From Clostridia bacterium (GTDB taxonomy: Bacteria; Bacillota; Clostridia; Acetivibrionales; DSM-2933), in the NCBI GenBank assembly GCA_026418275.1, contig JAOABQ010000050.1, positions 124,001 through 188,000 on the forward strand: DNA of 64,000 bases, written 5' to 3'. Position 1 is the stretch's first letter; each line of letters opens with the position of its first letter. Positions 61,327-64,000 of this stretch are shown here, in pieces. Under the pieces are notes generated by a model. That model saw only the letters and a program-made list of their open reading frames with translations. It searched no databases and was not told the DNA's origin. The translations under genes were made by a program, and so were the position numbers.

Positions 61327-64000
61327 TCATTCAATTTCCGTAGTTAGCGCTACTTCCCAGTTGCCGTTTACCAGATTCCACACTGCGATGTCACTGAATC
61401 CGTCCTTGTTGAAATCCCCGGTTTTGGGTGCCCACGCAGGACTCACAGCCCAGTGATTCAGCCAAATGTAGTTTCCTCCGTTCGGGTCGGGTACAAATTT
61501 AGTACCGTCACTTAAAGCAACCTGCCAATTGCCTGTTTTGCTGTTCCAAACAGCAATATCATCTTTTCCATCCCCGTTGAAATCCCCTACCATAGGTGTC
61601 CAGTCCGTTCCTGTAAACCAGGACTTAAGCCAATGAGGATCTCCGTTATTGGCAGCAGGAATAAACTGTGTACCGTCGCTTAAAGCTACCTGGAAGCCTC
61701 CGGTTTGAGTATTCCAAAGTGCTATATCAGTCTTTCCGTCTCCGTTGAAATCCCCTGCCAGCGGAGTCCACAGATTTCCTTTACCCCAGGGCTTAAGCCA
61801 GTGGTAATTGCCTCTTCCGATACTTGGTATAAACGTGCTGCCGCTGCTTAAAGCAACCTGCCAGTCCCCATAGGCCCTATTCCAGACCAAAATATCATCC
61901 TTACCGTCACCATTAAAGTCTCCTGCCAGCGGAACCCAATAGCTTCCCTTTGCCCAAGGGGAGAGCCAGTGGTAATCACCCCTCCCGATATGGGGAATCC
62001 ATTTAGTACCGTCGCTTAAGGCGACTTGCCAGTCACCGGTGCTGGAATTCCATACTGTGATGTCGGCTTTTCCATCCCCGTTGAAATCACCTGTGAGCGG
62101 CGTCCATAAGGAGGATTTTGCCCAGTTGGAGAGGCCGATGGTTATAACCGGCGGTAAGTTGTTGAATTCCGGTGAAGCATAAGCCCAAGTTCCGGTTTTT
62201 GCCTGCCAGATGATGAAATCTGTTTTTGCGTCTCCATTGATATCCCCTGTTAAAACCTGGTTGGCATAGCTGGGAAAGTAACCCGTTTGTATGGGGGTAG
62301 GTATGAATTCCAGCTTATTTATTTCCCGTACGATGGATAGGTTGACGGTAGAAACAACCGATCCGTCTTTATTATCACTGACCAGGACTCTGAAGGTATC
62401 GATTCCGTAGTAGTGTAGGGCTGGTGCATAAGTCCAGCTCCCTTTCGGAGTTAAGGTTACCGTTCCGTGAGAAGGTGCAGAGTGCAAGCTGTATGTGAGG
62501 AGATCCCCATCCGGATCAGTACCTTCAATGACACCGCTTGCGGGCGTATCTTCCTGGGTTATCACCGTATAGTTGGGGGCATCGGGGAAATCATTGGTTG
62601 GAGTAATGGCGATGCTGACGGTAGATGTTACCGTTCCCCCCTTATTGTCGCTAACCGACACTCTGAAGAAATCCATACCAAAGTAGTTGGTTTGGGGTGT
62701 GTAAGTGTAGTTCCCATCCGGGTCAACCGCGGCAGTTCCATGAGAGGCGGGGATAGCAAGGGTATAGATTAGTGGATCACCATCCGGGTCGGTACCCTCG
62801 ATCTTTCCGCTAATGGGGGTGTCTTCCGGTGTTGTTAAAGAATAGTTGGGGGCATCCGGGAAATCGTTAACTGCTGCGATGGTAATGTTTACAGTAGATA
62901 TCACCTTTCCTTCTTGCGGATCGCTTACCAGCACTCTAAATAAGTCTGTGCCGTGATAATTTGGGGAAGGGATATAAACCCAGTTACCATCAGAGGTGAC
63001 AATGTTTGCACCATGGGAGACGCCGTCTAATAAAGTGTAGGTTAATGGGTCGCCCTCAGGATCTGTTCCTTCAATGACTCCGACTAAGAGTGTATCTTCA
63101 GGTGTGAATACAGTATAGTTGGGAGCATCCGGAAAATCGTTCACCGGTACAACGCTAATATTTACGGTAGATATTACAGTCCCTCCATGTCCGTCGCTTA
63201 CCAATACACTAAAGGAATCTATGCCGTTAAAGTTAAGGTAGGGAGTATAAAGCCATTGACCATCTGATTGGACACTTGATGTGCCGTGGGAGGGTGAGGC
63301 GGATAAACTGTAGGATAAAACATCTCCATCCGGATCAGTTCCCTCAATAATACCTGAAATCGGTGTATCTTCGAGTGTTGCAACTTGATAGTTGGGAGCG
63401 TCGGGAAAATCGTTTACAGGGATCACCCCAATGTTTACAGTGGAAATTACGAATACTCCCCACGGGTCGCTAACACGAACCCTAAACATATCCGGTCCGT
63501 TGTAGTTCATAACGGGACTATAAGTCCAATTTCCATCCGGAGTTAAGTCAATTGTACCATGATTGGCACTGCTTTGAAGGGTATAGATGAGTGGGTCTTC
63601 ATCCGGATCAGTGCCTTCAATGATACCGGCCAAAGGAGTATCCTCCCGCGTTGAGAGGTAATAATCAGGTGCATTGGGGACGTCATTCACCGAGGCAACC
63701 GAGATATTCACGGTTGAAACAACCGCAGCACCATTCGTGTCGGCTACAAGAACAGTAAAGCTGTCTGTTCCGGAATAATTGGGAGCAGGAGAATAAGTCC
63801 AGTTCCCGTCCGGTTGAACATCCGCCACGCCGTGGCTTGAGGCTTGGAATAAACTGTAGGTCAAGATGTCCCCGTTCGGATCGGTGCCCTCTATGATACC
63901 GCTTAAAGGGGTATCTTCAGGCGTTGAAACATGATAGTTAGGGGCACTTGGCGGATCATTCACAAATTGAATGATGATATTGACGGTGGAAGTTACCGCT
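61327..64000 (-). CDS. Tandem-95/cadherin-like repeat protein with FG-GAP C-terminus (5' end outside window)
   Basis: The minus-strand frame remains open to the window edge: residues before the GTG at 63963 (AVTSTVNIIIQFVND) continue the repeat pattern, so the gene starts outside. About six and a half ~92-residue repeats (NYTVFTPEDTLLVGVIEGTD, WTYSPAPNYSGTDSF and STVNISV) match bacterial Ig/cadherin-like tandem-95 units. They are followed by about 330 residues of FG-GAP/VCBS repeats like those in 58323-61070. Adjacent repeats are very similar in DNA, which favours slippage and length variation. Likely an adhesive surface protein. Confidence 0.85.
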   Translation of the reverse strand, partial: AVTSTVNIIIQFVNDPPSAPNYHVSTPEDTPLSGIIEGTDPNGDILTYSLFQASSHGVADVQPDGNWTYSPAPNYSGTDSFTVLVADTNGAAVVSTVNISVASVNDVPNAPDYYLSTREDTPLAGIIEGTDPDEDPLIYTLQSSANHGTIDLTPDGNWTYSPVMNYNGPDMFRVRVSDPWGVFVISTVNIGVIPVNDFPDAPNYQVATLEDTPISGIIEGTDPDGDVLSYSLSASPSHGTSSVQSDGQWLYTPYLNFNGIDSFSVLVSDGHGGTVISTVNISVVPVNDFPDAPNYTVFTPEDTLLVGVIEGTDPEGDPLTYTLLDGVSHGANIVTSDGNWVYIPSPNYHGTDLFRVLVSDPQEGKVISTVNITIAAVNDFPDAPNYSLTTPEDTPISGKIEGTDPDGDPLIYTLAIPASHGTAAVDPDGNYTYTPQTNYFGMDFFRVSVSDNKGGTVTSTVSIAITPTNDFPDAPNYTVITQEDTPASGVIEGTDPDGDLLTYSLHSAPSHGTVTLTPKGSWTYAPALHYYGIDTFRVLVSDNKDGSVVSTVNLSIVREINKLEFIPTPIQTGYFPSYANQVLTGDINGDAKTDFIIWQAKTGTWAYASPEFNNLPPVITIGLSNWAKSSLWTPLTGDFNGDGKADITVWNSSTGDWQVALSDGTKWIPHIGRGDYHWLSPWAKGSYWVPLAGDFNGDGKDDILVWNRAYGDWQVALSSGSTFIPSIGRGNYHWLKPWGKGNLWTPLAGDFNGDGKTDIALWNTQTGGFQVALSDGTQFIPAANNGDPHWLKSWFTGTDWTPMVGDFNGDGKDDIAVWNSKTGNWQVALSDGTKFVPDPNGGNYIWLNHWAVSPAWAPKTGDFNKDGFSDIAVWNLVNGNWEVALTTEIE

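Overview
The window looks like part of a low-GC, Gram-positive, anaerobic, cellulosome-forming clostridium; Pseudobacteroides or Acetivibrio relatives fit best, but this is inferred from content and not from any search. The evidence is dockerins fused to a GH20 hexosaminidase and a GH18 chitinase, S-layer homology domains, strong AGGAGG ribosome-binding sites, polyferredoxins, and very large surface repeat proteins. No tRNA, rRNA, CRISPR array or known riboswitch was recognised. Much of the window is accessory: long AT-rich gaps, decayed genes, small hairpin elements and two-component systems.

Left part (1-12 kb): the 3' end of an iron-dependent alcohol dehydrogenase, then a secreted GH20 enzyme with an internal dockerin, a long hairpin element and a small Cys-rich secreted protein. 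A minus-strand operon follows (8.9 to 4.75 kb) with an SLH-anchored protein, a CcdA/TauE-like membrane protein and two membrane polyferredoxins. An unusual Cys/Asp motif links the SLH protein to one of the ferredoxins, which suggests an electron-transfer chain reaching the cell envelope. A duplicated secreted protein and an AraC-type regulator complete this part.

Centre (12-34 kb): a 2595-residue surface protein is followed by a polymorphic toxin (PPC, CARDB, peptidoglycan-binding, pre-toxin, Hint and nuclease-like tip) with its CXXC immunity partner, then an IS481 remnant and an orphan 3' gene fragment. Next come a NarL-type two-component pair and a chitin-binding/SLT lytic enzyme enclosed by a 41-bp inverted repeat. 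An ABC-2 exporter and an OmpR-type two-component pair share a direct-repeat operator at matching promoter positions.

Right part (34-64 kb): a gap rich in structured repeats precedes the GH18-dockerin chitinase. After it lie a CBM2-like protein and a propeller lipoprotein. A second NarL-type pair follows; its kinase has an AgrC-like membrane part and sits beside an unannotated 42-codon gene for an AgrD-like peptide in which the ring cysteine is replaced by threonine. Next are an HTH-PDZ protein with three small genes, a DltB/DltD-like O-acylation pair, and a group of large FG-GAP, SBBP, YCF48 and tandem-95-type repeat proteins without visible signal peptides. An MFS transporter and a chagasin-type protease inhibitor lie among them. 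Common themes are chitin and polysaccharide handling at the surface, envelope display, and peptide or stress sensing.
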